From contig NC_058523.1 of NCBI RefSeq assembly GCF_904849725.1, positions 206,301,689 to 206,365,688 on the forward strand: a stretch of DNA of 64,000 nucleotides. The letters are read 5' to 3'. Positions 1 to 11,743 of this stretch are shown here, piece by piece. Within the stretch, counting starts at the first letter, position 1; the number at the start of each line of letters is the position of its first letter. Made by a program: the position numbers and the translations under genes. This DNA comes from Hordeum vulgare subsp. vulgare. Its lineage: Eukaryota > Streptophyta > Magnoliopsida > Poales > Poaceae. Below the pieces are notes generated by a model. The model was not told the origin of the DNA, did no database searches, and worked only from the letters and a program-made list of their open reading frames with translations.

Positions 1-1728
1 TGCCTTCGGTAGTGTACCGTGAAAATAATCTAGCATGGCATAGACATTAATGGAAACATCATGCTAGCTATCTTACAATCATGCAATGGCAATGTAGAAG
101 TGGTGGCACATGTCATAGTGGTAGTTGCATGGCAATATATCTCGGAATGACGTTGAAAAAGCCATAGTAGGTAGGTATGGTGGCTGTTTTCAGGGAGGCT
201 AATGGTGGGTTTTGTGCACCGGCGAAAGTTGCATGGCACTAAGAAGATAGTGATGGTGGAAGGTGAAAGTGCATTTAAACCATGGACTCAACATTAGTCA
301 TGAAGAACTCATATACTTGTTGCAAAAGTTTTAGTAGTAATCGAGACAAAGCATTCAATGCATACTCCTTGGGAAAGGGTTGGTAGGTATAAACCATCGC
401 GCGATCCCGGCCGCCACACAAAGGATGACAATCAAAAGACTAATCATGCTCAGACTCCATCACATAGCGGTTCACCATACATGCATGCTACGGGAATCAC
501 TAACTTCAACACAAGTATTTCTAGATCCACAACACCTTACTAGCATAACTTCAATATTACGAAACCAAAACTCAAAACTTATTGAGATGAATCAAACTTC
601 TGTGACTATTCAATGCACATGAAGGTGGAAGTTTTCGTATCCCTTTGGATAACTACCCCTTTTGAGACTACTTTCAAAGCATAGATCAACTACCAAGCCA
701 CGCACCGCTGTGCTCTAAAAGATATAAGTGAAGCACATAGAGCAAAAGTATCTAGCTCAAAAGATATAAGTGAAGCACATGTGAGCTAAATTGTCTACCA
801 AAGGATATAAGTGAAGCTCGACAAAATCACGGTGAGTGCATGTCTCTCTCTCTAGGTGTGCAGCAAGGATGATTTTGAAACAACAAAAATAAAAGACTCC
901 TACGATACAAGATGCTCCAAGAAAAACACATAACATGTGGTGAATAAAAATATAGCCCCAAGTAATGTTACCGACCGATTGAAGACGAGAGAGGGGATGC
1001 CTTCCCGGGGCATCCCCAAGCTTATGCTTTTACGATGTCCTTGAATCTCTTGGGGTGCCTTGGGCATCCCCAAGCTTGAGCTCTTTCCACTCTTTATCTC
1101 TTTGTCCATAAGAACTTCACCCAAAACTTGAAAACTTCACAACACGAAACTTAAACAGAAACTCGTGATAACATTAGTATAAGAAGGCAAACCACCACTT
1201 CCTTAGGTACTGTAGCAAACCTAAATTCTACTTATGTTGATGTTGGGTTACTCTATTTTCAATCTTCCATGGCTAATACGCCCCGATACTATCCATAGTT
1301 TCATCAAAATAAGCAACCAACACAACAAAAACAGAATTTGTTAACAGCAGACCAGTCTGTAGCAATCTGTATACTTCGTGTACTTATGTTACTTCAAAAT
1401 ATCTGAAATATTACGACAGTCTGAAGAATTTGCGTAGCGTTCGGCATCAAAAAGAGTCAACTCAAAAGCTCTTACAGAAAAAAAATGAAAATTCTTTTCA
1501 TGAGTTGAAAGTTTCTGTCTTTTCCATCATGACCAAACGATCATCCCCAAGACTAATCATAACGGTTTTACTTGGCACAAACGTAAAAAGAAACACAAAA
1601 AACACAGTCATAACAGAATTACGAAAGTGTGGAAAATGCAAAATAGAAAGAAAAAGGATAGATTCGTTGGGTTGCCTCCCAACAAGCGCTTTTGTTTAAC
1701 GCCCTTAGCTAGGCAAAAGGTGATGGAA
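1..1728 (-). other. Element A internal region downstream of protease, non-coding
   Basis: No domain is recognisable on either strand. The stretch contains the Triticeae repeat motif gcatccccaagctt (near 1010-1080), also found in element D at 23780-23860, and a line reading gttgcctcccaacaagcgct (about 1672-1691). Both are typical of the internal region of this abundant Athila-like group (recalled). Short open frames here are shadows. Confidence 0.6.
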
Positions 1729-3799
1729 TCACGTATAGTCATCTTTGGTGCTCAAACCATAAGTAGCCCTCATCATAGATTCATAAGGCAATCTTATTTT
1801 ATTTCTAGGAAAGTGCTCCATGCCCTTCTTTAAAGGAAACTGAAATCTAATATTCCCTTCCTTCATATCTATGATAGCACCAATAGTCCTTAGGAAAGGT
1901 CTACCTAGAATAATGGGACATGAAGGATTGCAATCTATGTCAAGTACAATGAAATCCACGGGTACATAGTTCTTATTTGCAACAATAAGAACATCATCGA
2001 TCCTTCCCATGGGTTTCTTGACAGTAGAATCCTCAAGATGCAAATTAAGAGAACACTCTTCAATCTCATGAAAACCAAGAATATCACATAAAGACTTTGG
2101 AATCGCGGAAACACTAGCACCCAAATCACACAAAGCATTGCACTCATAGATTTTGATCTTGATTTTGATAGTAGGTTCCCACTCATCATGAATTTTTCTA
2201 GGTATAGAGACTTCTAATTCGAGCTTCTCGCAAGAGGTTTCATCATAGCATCTACGATATGCGCGGTAAAAGCTTTGCTTTGGCTATAAGCATGTGGAGA
2301 GTTTGCAATGGATTGCATCAAAGAAATGCATTAAAACAAGGAGCAATTATCATAATTGAATTCCTTGAAATCCAAGTGAGAGTTTCATTACTACCCAAAA
2401 TATCGGTTTCTTCTACTCCACTCTCCACACCTTTATCATCAAGATGGGTGGACTCCAAATCATTGGGGCGTTTTTCATCCAATGTGGATTCATATCCAGC
2501 CCCTTCATCAATAGGTTTGACACGTGAAAACAAAGATTTAAGAGGAGTCACACCAAGCACTTTAAGATCTTCGTGACTTGCATCACTAGAACGCACCCTT
2601 TTAAACCGTTCGTGCCTAGCGCGAATTTGGGCGGTTCTTTCTTTGCTCTCATTCATGGAGACACTCATAGCTTTCAAAGTTTCATCCAAGTTGACCTTGG
2701 GAGGAGCGCATCTAACTTTCAAAGCGTCAATATCACAAGACATCCTATCAATACTCTTAGCCAAATTGTCTATTTTGAGTAGTTTTTCCTCTATGGACGC
2801 ATTGAAAATCTTTTGAGAGTTGATGAACTCTTTGATATTACTCTCTAAATCAGAGGGTAATTTGTTGTGATTTCCATAAGTGTTGTTGTAGGAATTGGCA
2901 TAATTGTTAGAGGAGTTACTAGGAAAAGGCCTAGGAACATAGTTTTCTCTAAAAGCATTGTTGTTGCCAAAATTGTTCCTACCAACAAAATTCACGTCCA
3001 AACTAGCGTTGCTACTCTCAATCAAGGAAGATAGTGGCATGTCATTAGGATCTACAGTAGCGTTTCTACTAGCAACCAAATTCATCAACTCGTCCATCTT
3101 AGCACTAAGCGAGTTAATTTCTTCTATAGCGTGTACCTTTTTGCTAGCAGGTGACCTTTTAGTATTCCACTGAGAGTAGTTGGTCATGATATTGTCTAAG
3201 AGTTTTGTAGCGTCTCCTAACGTGATTTCCATGAACGTTCACCTGAGGCAGAGTCCAAGATATTGCGAGAAGCGAAATTCAAGCCAGCGTAAAAGATTTG
3301 TATAATCATCCACAAACTCAAGCCATGAGACGGACAATTTATAATCATAAGTTTCATCCTCTTCCAAGATTGTGCAACGTGTTCATGATCAACTTGCTTG
3401 AAATTCATGATATCGTTACGTAAGGAGATGATCTTAGCCGGCGGAAAATACTTGGATATGTAAGCATCTTTGCACTTATCCCAAGAATCGATACTATTTT
3501 TAGGCAAAGAAGAAAACCAAGTTTTTGTGTGATCTCGCAACGAGAAAGGAAAAGATTCAACTTAATCACGTCATTATCCACATCTCTTTTATTTTGCATA
3601 TCACAAAGCTCAATAAGGTATTGAGATGGGATGCGACATCTTCACTAGGAAGGCCAGAGAATTGCTCTTTCATAACAAGATTCAGCAAAGCTGTGTTGAT
3701 TTCATACGATTCTGCACTAGTGGCGGGAGCAATGGGAGTACTAATAAAATCATTATTATTGGTACTCGAGACGTTGCAAAGTTTGGTGTTTTCAGCCAT
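1729..3799 (-). pseudogene. Element A gag-protease, frameshifted
   Basis: The minus-strand reading starts at the ATG at 3797-3799 (MAENTK). The gag domain includes the stretch KTWFSSLPKNSIDSWDKCKD and, further on, FYAGL (about 3540-3217), followed by an Asn/Ser-rich linker (2900-3000). It ends in an aspartic protease (2133-1729) with the active-site motif DLGASVS and the flap-side motif ILGRPFLRT. The coding is split between at least three frames (breaks near 3560 and 3225, and before the protease), so no full-length Gag-Pro can be made. The Gag would form the particle and the protease would process it. Identification is by motif; confidence in the domains is high, in exact ends low. Confidence 0.8.
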
Positions 3800-4012
3800 G
3801 ATGACTTCAACAAACAAACAAGCACACAAGAAAGCAAGAAAACCGACGAAGGAAAACGGCAAAAAGGCAAAGGGCAAAAGAAAAAGGCAAAGGAGAAGGG
3901 CAAATGAAAACGACAAATGTGAAGTTGGGGAGAGGAAAACGAGAGGCAACTCGCAACAAATAGTAAATGCAAGACATGAGTTTGTGAGACCTACTTGGGT
4001 AGATCTCTCCTT

Positions 4013-4030
4013 CCCCGGCAACGGTGCTAG
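4013..4030 (-). other. Element A primer binding site (tRNA-Asp type, degenerate)
   Basis: The plus strand reads tccccggcaacggtgcta. The Athila-lineage primer site pairs with a tRNA-Asp 3' end ending in GGCGCCA. Two C-to-T type changes (ggcgcca to ggtgcta) fit CpG/CHG deamination in an old methylated element. Confidence 0.6.
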
Positions 4031-4036
4031 AAATAC

Positions 4037-5684
4037 ATCTGCTACTACAACAAAAGACCTTCCAACGACGCCAGAAACGTGCTGACGGGAGACTGTTCTT
4101 GTCTTGATACTCCTCAGCAATGGCACAAGGAATCCTACTGCTAAGGCTACGCCTTAAGGGACTTCCTAGGAAAATATGCAAAGGATTTCCCCCGTGGCCT
4201 TGGAGCCTTGCGTTGGTGTTCCCTTGAAGCGGAAAGGGTGATGTAGCGGAGCGGTGGTAAGTATTTCCCTCAGTTTGAGAACCAAGGCATCGATCCAGTG
4301 AAGGAGTATCTCAAGTGCGTGCACAAACACAAAAATCTTGCTCCCAACGCTATGAAGGGGTTGTCAATCCCTTATAGATTGTTCGCCAAGTGAGAACTGA
4401 AAGCAACAAAGTAACAAAGCAAAGTAAAAGCAAAAGTGGAAACGATAGGTGTGAATAGACCCGGGGGCCGTAGTGTTCACTAGTGGCTTCTCTCATGAAA
4501 ACAAGTAGAAGGTGGGTGAATAAATTACTGTCGAATAATTGATAGAACCGCGCAAAGTCGTGACATCATCTATGGCAATGATTATATCTATAGGCATCAC
4601 GTCCAAAGAAGTAGACTGATACTTTCTGCATCTACTACTATTACTCCACACGTCGACCGCTATCCAGCATGCATCTAGTGTATTGAGTCCAAAAGAACAG
4701 AGTAACAGCTTAAGCAAGATGACATGATGTAGATGGACAACCTCATTTCTACAACAAAGCCCACCTGGTTACCCTTGATGGCACCTACACGATGTGTGCC
4801 TTGCTGCCCCTACTATCACTGGGAAAGGTCACCACATGGTAAGAACCCAAAACCATGCACTTCTCCCATGGCAAGAATCATAGATCTAGTTGGCCAAACA
4901 AAACCGAAGACTCGGAGAGACTTACAGGGATATCAAATCATGCATATAAGAAATCAGCAAAGACTCAAATATATATCATAGATAATCTTATCAAAATCCA
5001 AAATTCATCGGATCTCGACAAACACATCGCCAAAGAGGATTACATCGGATAGATCTCCATGAAGATCATGGAGAACATTGTATTGAAGATCGAAGAGAGA
5101 GAAGAAGCCATCTAGCTACTAACTACGGACCCGTAGGTCTGAAGTGAACTACTCACGAGTCATTGGTGGGGCGATGATGTTGATGTAGAAGCCCTCCAAC
5201 TCCAAAGTCCCCTCCGGCAGGGCACCGGGAAGGGTCTCCAGATGACATCTCGCGGAAATGGAAGCTTGCGGCGGTTGAAAAGTGTTTTTGTGGATTCCCT
5301 GATTTTTTCTGTATTTTAGAGAATATATAGGTGAAGGTGCTAGGTCAGGGGGGCGCCAGGGAGGCCACAAGCCTGCTAGCCGTCGCCCCCCTGGTGGCGG
5401 CTACAGGGCTTGTGGGCTCCCTGTAGCTCTCCTAGCTTGGCCCACAAGCCCCCTGATCTTCTTCCGTTTGGGAAAAATTTATTTCGGGGATTTTGTTCCG
5501 TTTGGACTCCGTTCCAAAATCAGATATGAAAAGAGCCAAAAACACAGAAAAACAGGAACTGGCACTTGGCACTGAATTAATAAGTTAGTCCCAAAAAAGA
5601 TATAAAAGGTACATAAAACATACAAAGATGAAAAGATAACAACATGAAACCATAAAAAATTATAGATACATTTGAGACGTATCA
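4037..5684 (-). repeat. Element A 5' LTR
   Basis: About 1.65 kb. Its outer (high-coordinate) end is an inverted form of the common Triticeae LTR start TGATACGTCTC, seen as gagacgtatca ending at 5684. Its inner end is about 7 nt beyond the primer site. A TATA-like AT run on the minus strand (5321-5330) lies in the part expected for the U3/R boundary. The inner boundary was chosen by analogy with element D, where the LTR also begins a few nt after the primer site, so it is uncertain by several nt. Confidence 0.7.
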
Positions 5685-5689
5685 AGTGT

Positions 5690-6290
5690 CGTCCCCTATG
5701 CTTCAGCAATAGGCTCTATCATGTACGTCATGCTGTGCACAAGACATGATGTTAGCCTTGCCATAAGTATGGCGGGAAGGTTTCAAAGTGATCCAGGAAT
5801 GGAACACTGGACACCGATTAAGAATATTATGAAGTACCTGAAAAGGACAAGGAAATGTTTCTTGTGTTTGGAGGTGAGCAAGAGCTCGTCGTAAAGGGTT
5901 ACGTCGATGTAAGCTTTTACACTGATCAGATGACTCTAAATCGCAAACCGTATACATATATATTCTCAATGGGGGTGCGGTAAGCTGGTGCAGTTCTAAG
6001 CAAAGCGTGGTAGCTGATTCTAGACAAAGGAGTTCATGACAGATCTTAGAGTTGTCCCTAGTGCACTGAATCCAATGACTGTGTTGTGAGACAACACTCG
6101 TGCCTTTGCTCTAGCCAAGGAACCGAGATTTCACAAGAGGACCGGACACATAAAGCGACGCTTCAGTTCCATCAGCAACTACATCAATGAGGAGGACATA
6201 AATATTTGCAAAGTGCACATGGATTAGAATGTTGCACTCCCGTTGACTAAGCCTCTTCCACGAGAAAAACATGATCAACACCAGAACTCT
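5690..6290 (+). pseudogene. Copia RNase H remnant of element B
   Basis: Translating the three forward frames shows short blocks matching Ty1-copia RNase H in order: a block with VPEKDKEMFLVFGGEQELVV near 5830-5890, then KGYVDVSFYTD, then a decayed ADSTTEAEY-like region, then a block equivalent to the conserved PLTKPLP near 6240-6255. Blocks lie in different frames with many stops, so it is dead. RNase H normally removes the RNA strand during reverse transcription. Confidence 0.75.
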
Positions 6291-6870
6291 ATGGGTTTTA
6301 GATTAAGTACAATGTAAATCACATAGTTATGTGAGCTAGATTATTGACTTTAGTGAAAGTGGGAGACTTTTGGAAATATGCCCTAAAGGCAAGAATAAAG
6401 TTATTCTTATTATATTTCCTTGTTCAAGATAATATTTTATACTCCATGCTAGAATTGTATTGATTGGAAACTCAAATACATGCGTGGATACATAGACAAC
6501 ACACTGTACCTAGTAAGCCTCTAATGGACTAGCTCGTTGATTAAAGATTGTCAAGGTTTCCTGACCATAGAAATGAGTTGTCATTTGATAACGGGATCAC
6601 ATCATTAGGAGAATGATGTGATGGACAAGACCCAAAATATAAATGTAGCATATGATCATGTCAATTTACTGCTACTGTTTTCTGCATGACAAGTATCTCT
6701 TCCTATGACCGTGAGATCATGCAACTCGCGGACACTAGAGGAATGCCTTGTGTGTATCAAACGTCACAACGTAACTGGGTAACTATAAAGGTCCTCTACA
6801 GGTATTTCTGAGGGTGTATATTGGGTTGGCATGAATCGAGACTGGGATTTGTCACTCCATATGATGGAGA

Positions 6871-6875
6871 GGTAT
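6871..6875 (+). other. Target-site duplication of element C, left copy (GGTAT)
   Basis: The five bases ggtat immediately before the LTR start TGTAACAGCC match 22346-22350 exactly. Confidence 0.95.
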
Positions 6876-7680
6876 TGTAACAGCCGAGATGTTTCCCTTT
6901 CCATAAATGTACTCCTTTCCTTGTTTGTGGAGACATTGTTGAATCATGTATGGATGGTATGAAGAGGTTATCATTTCATGTGGCCATCATTCCATGTCAT
7001 CATCTTGCATCATGGCATTCTTTTGCATTTCATTGCACCCCTCACTTGTGTTGCTAGTGTTTGGTCCATCATGGAAGTGCTTGTGTGCATATAAGTGTGT
7101 GGGTTGAATGTGGTGTTTTCAAACCTTGCAAAACACTCATCCCACTATTTATTTGACTTGTGTTTTAGACCTTGCTTGGACCTGTTATAAAAATGTTAAT
7201 ACTTTAGAGGATTTATTTGTGAATGTAGATGTTGCTCTCATCGTTATTTTAGACTTTGGTTTAATGAGGGTTTTAAAACAAAATAGCAACTAATTTTCTG
7301 TTTTAGGTGTATTTTATTTTGTCCTAAAAATCTGGTAAATATTTTTGTTAAATGGCGCATATTTTCCCTCATGGCCTCACTATTTTTATTTTTACCAAAA
7401 CCCTTTGCTTGCCTGTGTTTGAATTTTGGGTTTGAATCTTTTCTTAAAAAGAAAAATCTTTTCTTTCCTGCCGTTTTGTTGTAAATGGGGGGATCTGTGG
7501 ACTCGCCGATGGCCTCGAGCCCACGGAGATGCCACGCCATTCTTCTCCCTTTCCAGCGAGGCGCCGAGGCCCCACTCGCCTGTGGCTCCCTCCCCGCCAC
7601 CTTTTCCCGTCCGCGTGAGCCTCCTCCTCTGCTCGTACAAGCACATGGGTTGTCGGACGCTGTACCTCCCTCCTCCTCCT

Positions 7681-7687
7681 TTATAAG
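7681..7687 (+). promoter_or_regulatory. TATA box in element C 5' LTR
   Basis: ttataag follows a pyrimidine-rich CT tract and precedes a GC-rich leader. The same motif is conserved at 18468-18474 in the 3' LTR. This is the best candidate Pol II core promoter of the element; the start site would be about 30 nt downstream (inference). Confidence 0.6.
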
Positions 7688-8351
7688 ATGCGTTGGCGTC
7701 CGTGCCTACGGTTCCTCCCTCGCGCCGCCACCCTCTCCTCCTCCTTCTCCATCTATCCCCCAGGTAAGCTTCTATAGCTAGGATCAAGAGCAGACCCGGG
7801 AGAGAGAGGAAGGGCGCCGACGTCTACTCCGTGCCGCGTCGTCCCCGGTGTCGGCGAGGATGTCCAAGAGCTCGGGGTGGTTCCCCGCGTTCCATTCCCG
7901 GCGCTAGGAGCCCTGGAGAACCACCACGGCGACGACCTCTTCCCCGTCCGTGTCGCCTTCGTTCTGCTCCGTGCGTTGCGTTCTACTTCGGCTCCGACGA
8001 GCTTCCCCGACCTCTTCCTCCCCGTTGTTAGTTCCATAGAGCCCCAGGGTGAGCATCACCCTCTCCTCCCCCTCTCCCATCTCCCCTAGGCTCGCCGTAG
8101 CTATCTCGCCGCTTTGTTGTCGCCGCCGTGGCAGGGAGATGTTGCGCCGGCCAGCCGCCGTTGCGGCCTCGCCCCCGCGGATCTATGTCTGGGAATGGGA
8201 ACCCCAGTGTTCCCGCGCCCCGCGCCGTAGCTAGCAGATGTCGTTAGGGCGCCGGAGTGCCGCTAGAGTAGTCCCCTATTCGTTCGCCGGGGTAGCAAAT
8301 AGAGCAGAGGAGCTGCTTAAAAGAGCAACACCCCCCTCTTTATTAAGAATC

Positions 8352-8426
8352 AATCCGCTAGCGTAGTGGTGGTGTGTGTGGGGAAAGACCAGTGGGTCGT
8401 GGGTTCGACTCCCACACCACCCCTTT
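8352..8426 (+). promoter_or_regulatory. tRNA-like Pol III promoter (A box, B box, T-run) in 5' LTR of element C
   Basis: A perfect A-box match (tagcgtagtgg, 8359-8369) lies 32 nt before a perfect B box (ggttcgactcc, 8402-8412). The B box sits in a full T-arm: 5-bp stem GTGGG/CCCAC around a 7-nt loop TTCGACT (8399-8415). A run of six T follows, as in a Pol III terminator. The acceptor stem does not pair (AATCCGC against ACCACCC), so it is not a working tRNA gene. It is a tRNA-derived or SINE-like promoter fixed in this LTR family, since the other LTR has it too. Confidence 0.75.
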
Positions 8427-8499
8427 TTTCCTTTTTTGTTTTAATTGCTGCTAGGGTTTTTGCTTGATGTTTTTTCTCTCCTGGTTGCACTAGGGCTTT

Positions 8500-8780
8500 G
8501 TAGCTTGTCTGTGTGTTGTAGATGTAGGTGTGTGGAGTGTATGTGTGCATGTGTTTGCACATCTACACTTGTGCAAGTAGGCATATTTACACATATGTGT
8601 ATATATACCTATGGTGTGGTGTGTGTATCTACTATTTGTGTGTGTGTGTGAGTAGATCCTTGTATGTGATGTGTATGTGTAGATGTAGGTGTGTTTGTGT
8701 GTGTGTGTGTGTGAGACCACATATACATGTGCACGCGTGAGCACATATGCCTTGGGCATGTGTGTGTGCTCATGTGTGTG
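8500..8780 (+). repeat. TG/GTGTG microsatellite-like tract in 5' LTR of element C
   Basis: A degenerate (TG)n tract with interspersed tgtatgtg and acatatatac motifs. It lies just after the tRNA-like box. A similar tract occupies 19268-19545 in the 3' LTR. Confidence 0.8.
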
Positions 8781-10375
8781 TGTGGATGAACATATCTCCC
8801 CATGTTAGTTCATCCTTGTTTGTGATGCTATGCCATGCCTAGATAGTTAAATGGGTGCCTAGTCTTTTTCTAGCAAGTGTCCAAAAGTGGACATGCCAAA
8901 TATGATAGCTTCCATATATGGCAATTTCTAACTGGTAGCTTATAGGAATCAATGTGTTAATTTTCGAGCTGGCTTTGTGCATTGATGATTCATCCAAGTA
9001 CCTATGTATGAATATGATTTTTGGGGAAGAATCATCTCAGGAATCCATTGGTGCAATCAGAGTTCACTTGAGAGCAACTTCATAAAACTGTTATTTTCTG
9101 TCATGATGCCCTTTTGTCCATTTTCCATGATTTTATCTATGCATGTTTAAAACTTGCTGTCAACATGAAAGTGTTAGATAATCGCGTTGCGAATGACCAA
9201 GTATTTTTCTTTCTTATGCTAATCCAACATATAAGTGGGAACTTTGCCCCAAACTTGCCATGATATCTGTTTTCTGCATGCTCAAGGAATTTCACTAAGT
9301 GCCGAACTTGTCAATTTCATGTCCTGTTAAGAGTTTAATATCAGGTGGTGCTTTGAGCCTTTGTGAATAATTCCTTGATGGAATGGTAGTGGGTGAACCC
9401 CTCTACAGCATGGGGCATTAATTTTGTTCTTAGGTTTTTGTATGCACCTATTGTGCCCTGTCAAAGTGGGCAATTGACTGAATCTATCAGATTTGTGAAA
9501 CCGTGAGAATTTCACTAAGTCTGGGAATCTGGTGTTATTTTCTTGCCCTGTTGTCTTGTGTGTATTAGCTCCTATGTTGGGAATTAGCCCATGCAACAAA
9601 CTAATGTTTGTTAGATGTTATGTTTGTCTAGCTCCCTGCAAAATTTCATGCTAATACACCTCCTGTAGATATCATTTTGGATGCTGCCAAAATTCTTCAG
9701 AGCATAAGCAGCTGGTGAAAATCTGTTATTTTCACTAAGTCCCAATCTATGATATTTTGTCCAAGTTAGAGGCTGTAGATCTGCTCATGGGTGTTTCCTT
9801 TGACTTAGATTTTTGTCAAGGGCTGTAATGCTTTTGGATGGCTTCAGTTTAATGTCTTGGTTGAATGATTTGGAGGTCTTTAGTTGCTGTAGATCTTGTA
9901 GTCAAACTGCTATGTTGGTGTAAAAAACAGATTGTATCCTTGTATGGTTTTAGAGCTTGTGTGAGCATTGATTGATGTTGTGGTGTGTTCTTAGGCAGCA
10001 TTCCACTTGTATTGCGGTGCTTGATCACTTGGCATCCTGGTTACACCAGTGAGTGCCTATTTAGTTGTGTTTGTGGCTGTTTTGAACCCGTAGGCCTTTG
10101 TAACTTGCTTCGTAGTTTGCGGTTGATCCGGACTCCGTTCACTACGTTCTTCATATGTTTTTGCATTGTTTTCTCGTCATGCACATGTTCATGCCATGTT
10201 CGTGCATGTCAAGATAACTTAATATGAGGTTATGTCCAGAATTTAATTAACTCAACTAATGCATATGAAAGTCACTAGAATAGTGATGCATGCTTCCTTC
10301 TTCACACATGCATCATATTGGTTGTTGCATTATGTTTTGCCGGTGTTCATTGGATGTTATCTTATCTTCGGTAGC

Positions 10376-10458
10376 ATCGGGAACAGAGAGCGAGTACGTG
10401 GATTCTGGACAGTACGTGCAGGAAGAACAAGAGCAGTTCCAGGCTGAAGAAATCACAG
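10376..10458 (+). other. Coding-like acidic segment in 5' LTR of element C (candidate exon 1)
   Basis: This open stretch encodes an acidic, Gln/Glu-rich peptide (SEYVDSGQYVQEEQEQF and on to EEITG). It is preceded by an AG after a pyrimidine-poor AT tract and followed by CACAG|GCAAGA, which fits the donor of a GC-AG intron. Ending at 10458 leaves phase 1, which joins exactly to the frame of the segment at 11744. The 3' LTR has lost this segment by deletion. Function is unknown; it could be a captured host fragment or an LTR-encoded small ORF. Confidence 0.4.
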
Positions 10459-11743
10459 GCAAGATGATCGTGACCTTGACACCGTTTCTAGCTTTGTTAT
10501 GATTAGAATCACATTTCCATCGTTACATTCTCGCTGCCTACCACATGATATAAATGCCACCTGTCTTTGCCATGAAGTCTCAAACTCTTCCCTGTTCTAG
10601 CAAATATTGTTTGGCTAAGTAGGCTTGCTCAACCTCTAATGAATAGCTTTGCTAGTTGCAGGTGACATCTGGTCCATGTGATAACATGGGCATTTTGATA
10701 TCATTATGTTAAACTGCTATTTAATTAATGCACCTATATAATTGGTAAATAACGGAAGGCCTAGCCTTTTGCCGGGTGATTTGTACTGTTGTTGCTGCCT
10801 TAGTTTCGGCTACCGGTGTTTGATTCCATAACTCAGTGCTCCTAACACGTTCGGGGTTGTTATGGGGACCCCCTTGATAAATCGTATAGAGTTAAGGCTT
10901 GTCTGGCAGGACCGAACTTTGGTTTTAATCTTCTATTAAGCTAATAATTAAATTCATAGGGAATAGCTACCCCGAGGAATTGATCATCAACCCGGGCTAG
11001 TGCTCCTCATGAGTGTTGGTCAAAACTAGAGTCGTGTGCGGGGCCAACCCAGGGCAACTCGGGAGATTTCTATCAGGCCACTGTACGCTGTGCTCATCCG
11101 TCGTGTCCTAAGACTAAGATACGCGGCTCTTATCGGGGTCGTCGACACATCGGGTGGTCATGCTAGATTTGTCTTGCCTTAGCGATATATCTTGCGCATT
11201 GGGATTCCGGTGAAACTTTGGGTCTCCTCAAAGTTGAGGTTTTCCTCTTGGAAATCCGACGAGATAACGAGTTTCGTGATAGAGGATTACTATGCGGCAT
11301 GTGGTAATTTGTAATGGACTAGTTGGAGCACCCCTGCAGGGTTTAATCTTTCGGAAAGTCGTGCCCGCGATTATGTGTCAAATATGGATAGTTTGTTAAC
11401 ATCCGGTTCTAGACAACTTAAAGTAATTATAATAAAACTGACAACTTTGTGCGTAACTGTGACTGTCTCTTTCGGAGATATTTCTCTGATCGAGAGCATG
11501 GTGGGGTTATGCCTGACGTAAGTAGGTGTTCAGGATCACTTAGTGATCAACCTAGTGTCCAACCGACTTGCGTAGACCACCAGATGTTTACTCTGATCAT
11601 CGTAAGGTAGCCACCAAATATGCTTAGGTTGTTGCAAACCCATACACTTAACCTTCCTCACCCAATAACTCGGCTAGATTTGATACCAAGGTCATTCAAT
11701 TGCTGACTCCTCGTGGCTCACGATTTACTACAAACACCCACAG

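Larger units (their letters stand above)
1..5684 (-). mobile_element. Element A: Athila-lineage Ty3-gypsy LTR retrotransposon, 5' part (Sabrina/WHAM-like)
   Basis: On the minus strand this reads 5' LTR (4037-5684), a tRNA-Asp-type primer site (4013-4030), a decayed gag-protease (3799 down to 1729) and then non-coding internal DNA to the window edge. The 3' end and 3' LTR lie outside the window. No reverse transcriptase or integrase is visible in the 1.7 kb after protease, where a normal gypsy pol would start, so this may be a pol-less (non-autonomous) family. It sits in the RNase H region of copia element B, so it is younger than B. The Sabrina/WHAM assignment is from memory and is tentative. 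Confidence 0.8.
5685..6875 (+). mobile_element. Element B: BARE/Angela-like Ty1-copia, left fragment
   Basis: It holds the RNase H end of pol (about 5690-6290), a polypurine tract gaaagtgggagac ending at 6367, and the first 508 bp of the 3' LTR (6368-6875). The LTR continues at 22346 after the 15.5-kb insertion of element C. The 5' part of B lies beyond element A, off the left edge. The joined LTR is about 1.78 kb, the usual BARE-1 size. Confidence 0.85.

Noticed and set aside
4060..4090. Second primer-site-like motif (acgccagaaacgtgctgacggg) as an extra LTR boundary
   Set aside because: It lies inside the LTR by comparison with related LTRs I remember, and 4013-4030 fits the tRNA-Asp pattern better.
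7392..8234. Overlapping Pro/Arg/Ala-rich ORFs on both strands in the GC-rich block of element C's LTR
   Set aside because: High GC content lowers stop frequency on all frames. The frames are not conserved between the two LTRs and have no domains.
8350..8423. A functional tRNA gene
   Set aside because: A and B boxes and the T-arm are good, but the 5' side does not pair with the acceptor 3' strand and no standard anticodon arm forms.
8490..8803. Thr/His-rich ORFs
   Set aside because: They are translations of the TG/CA microsatellite tract.
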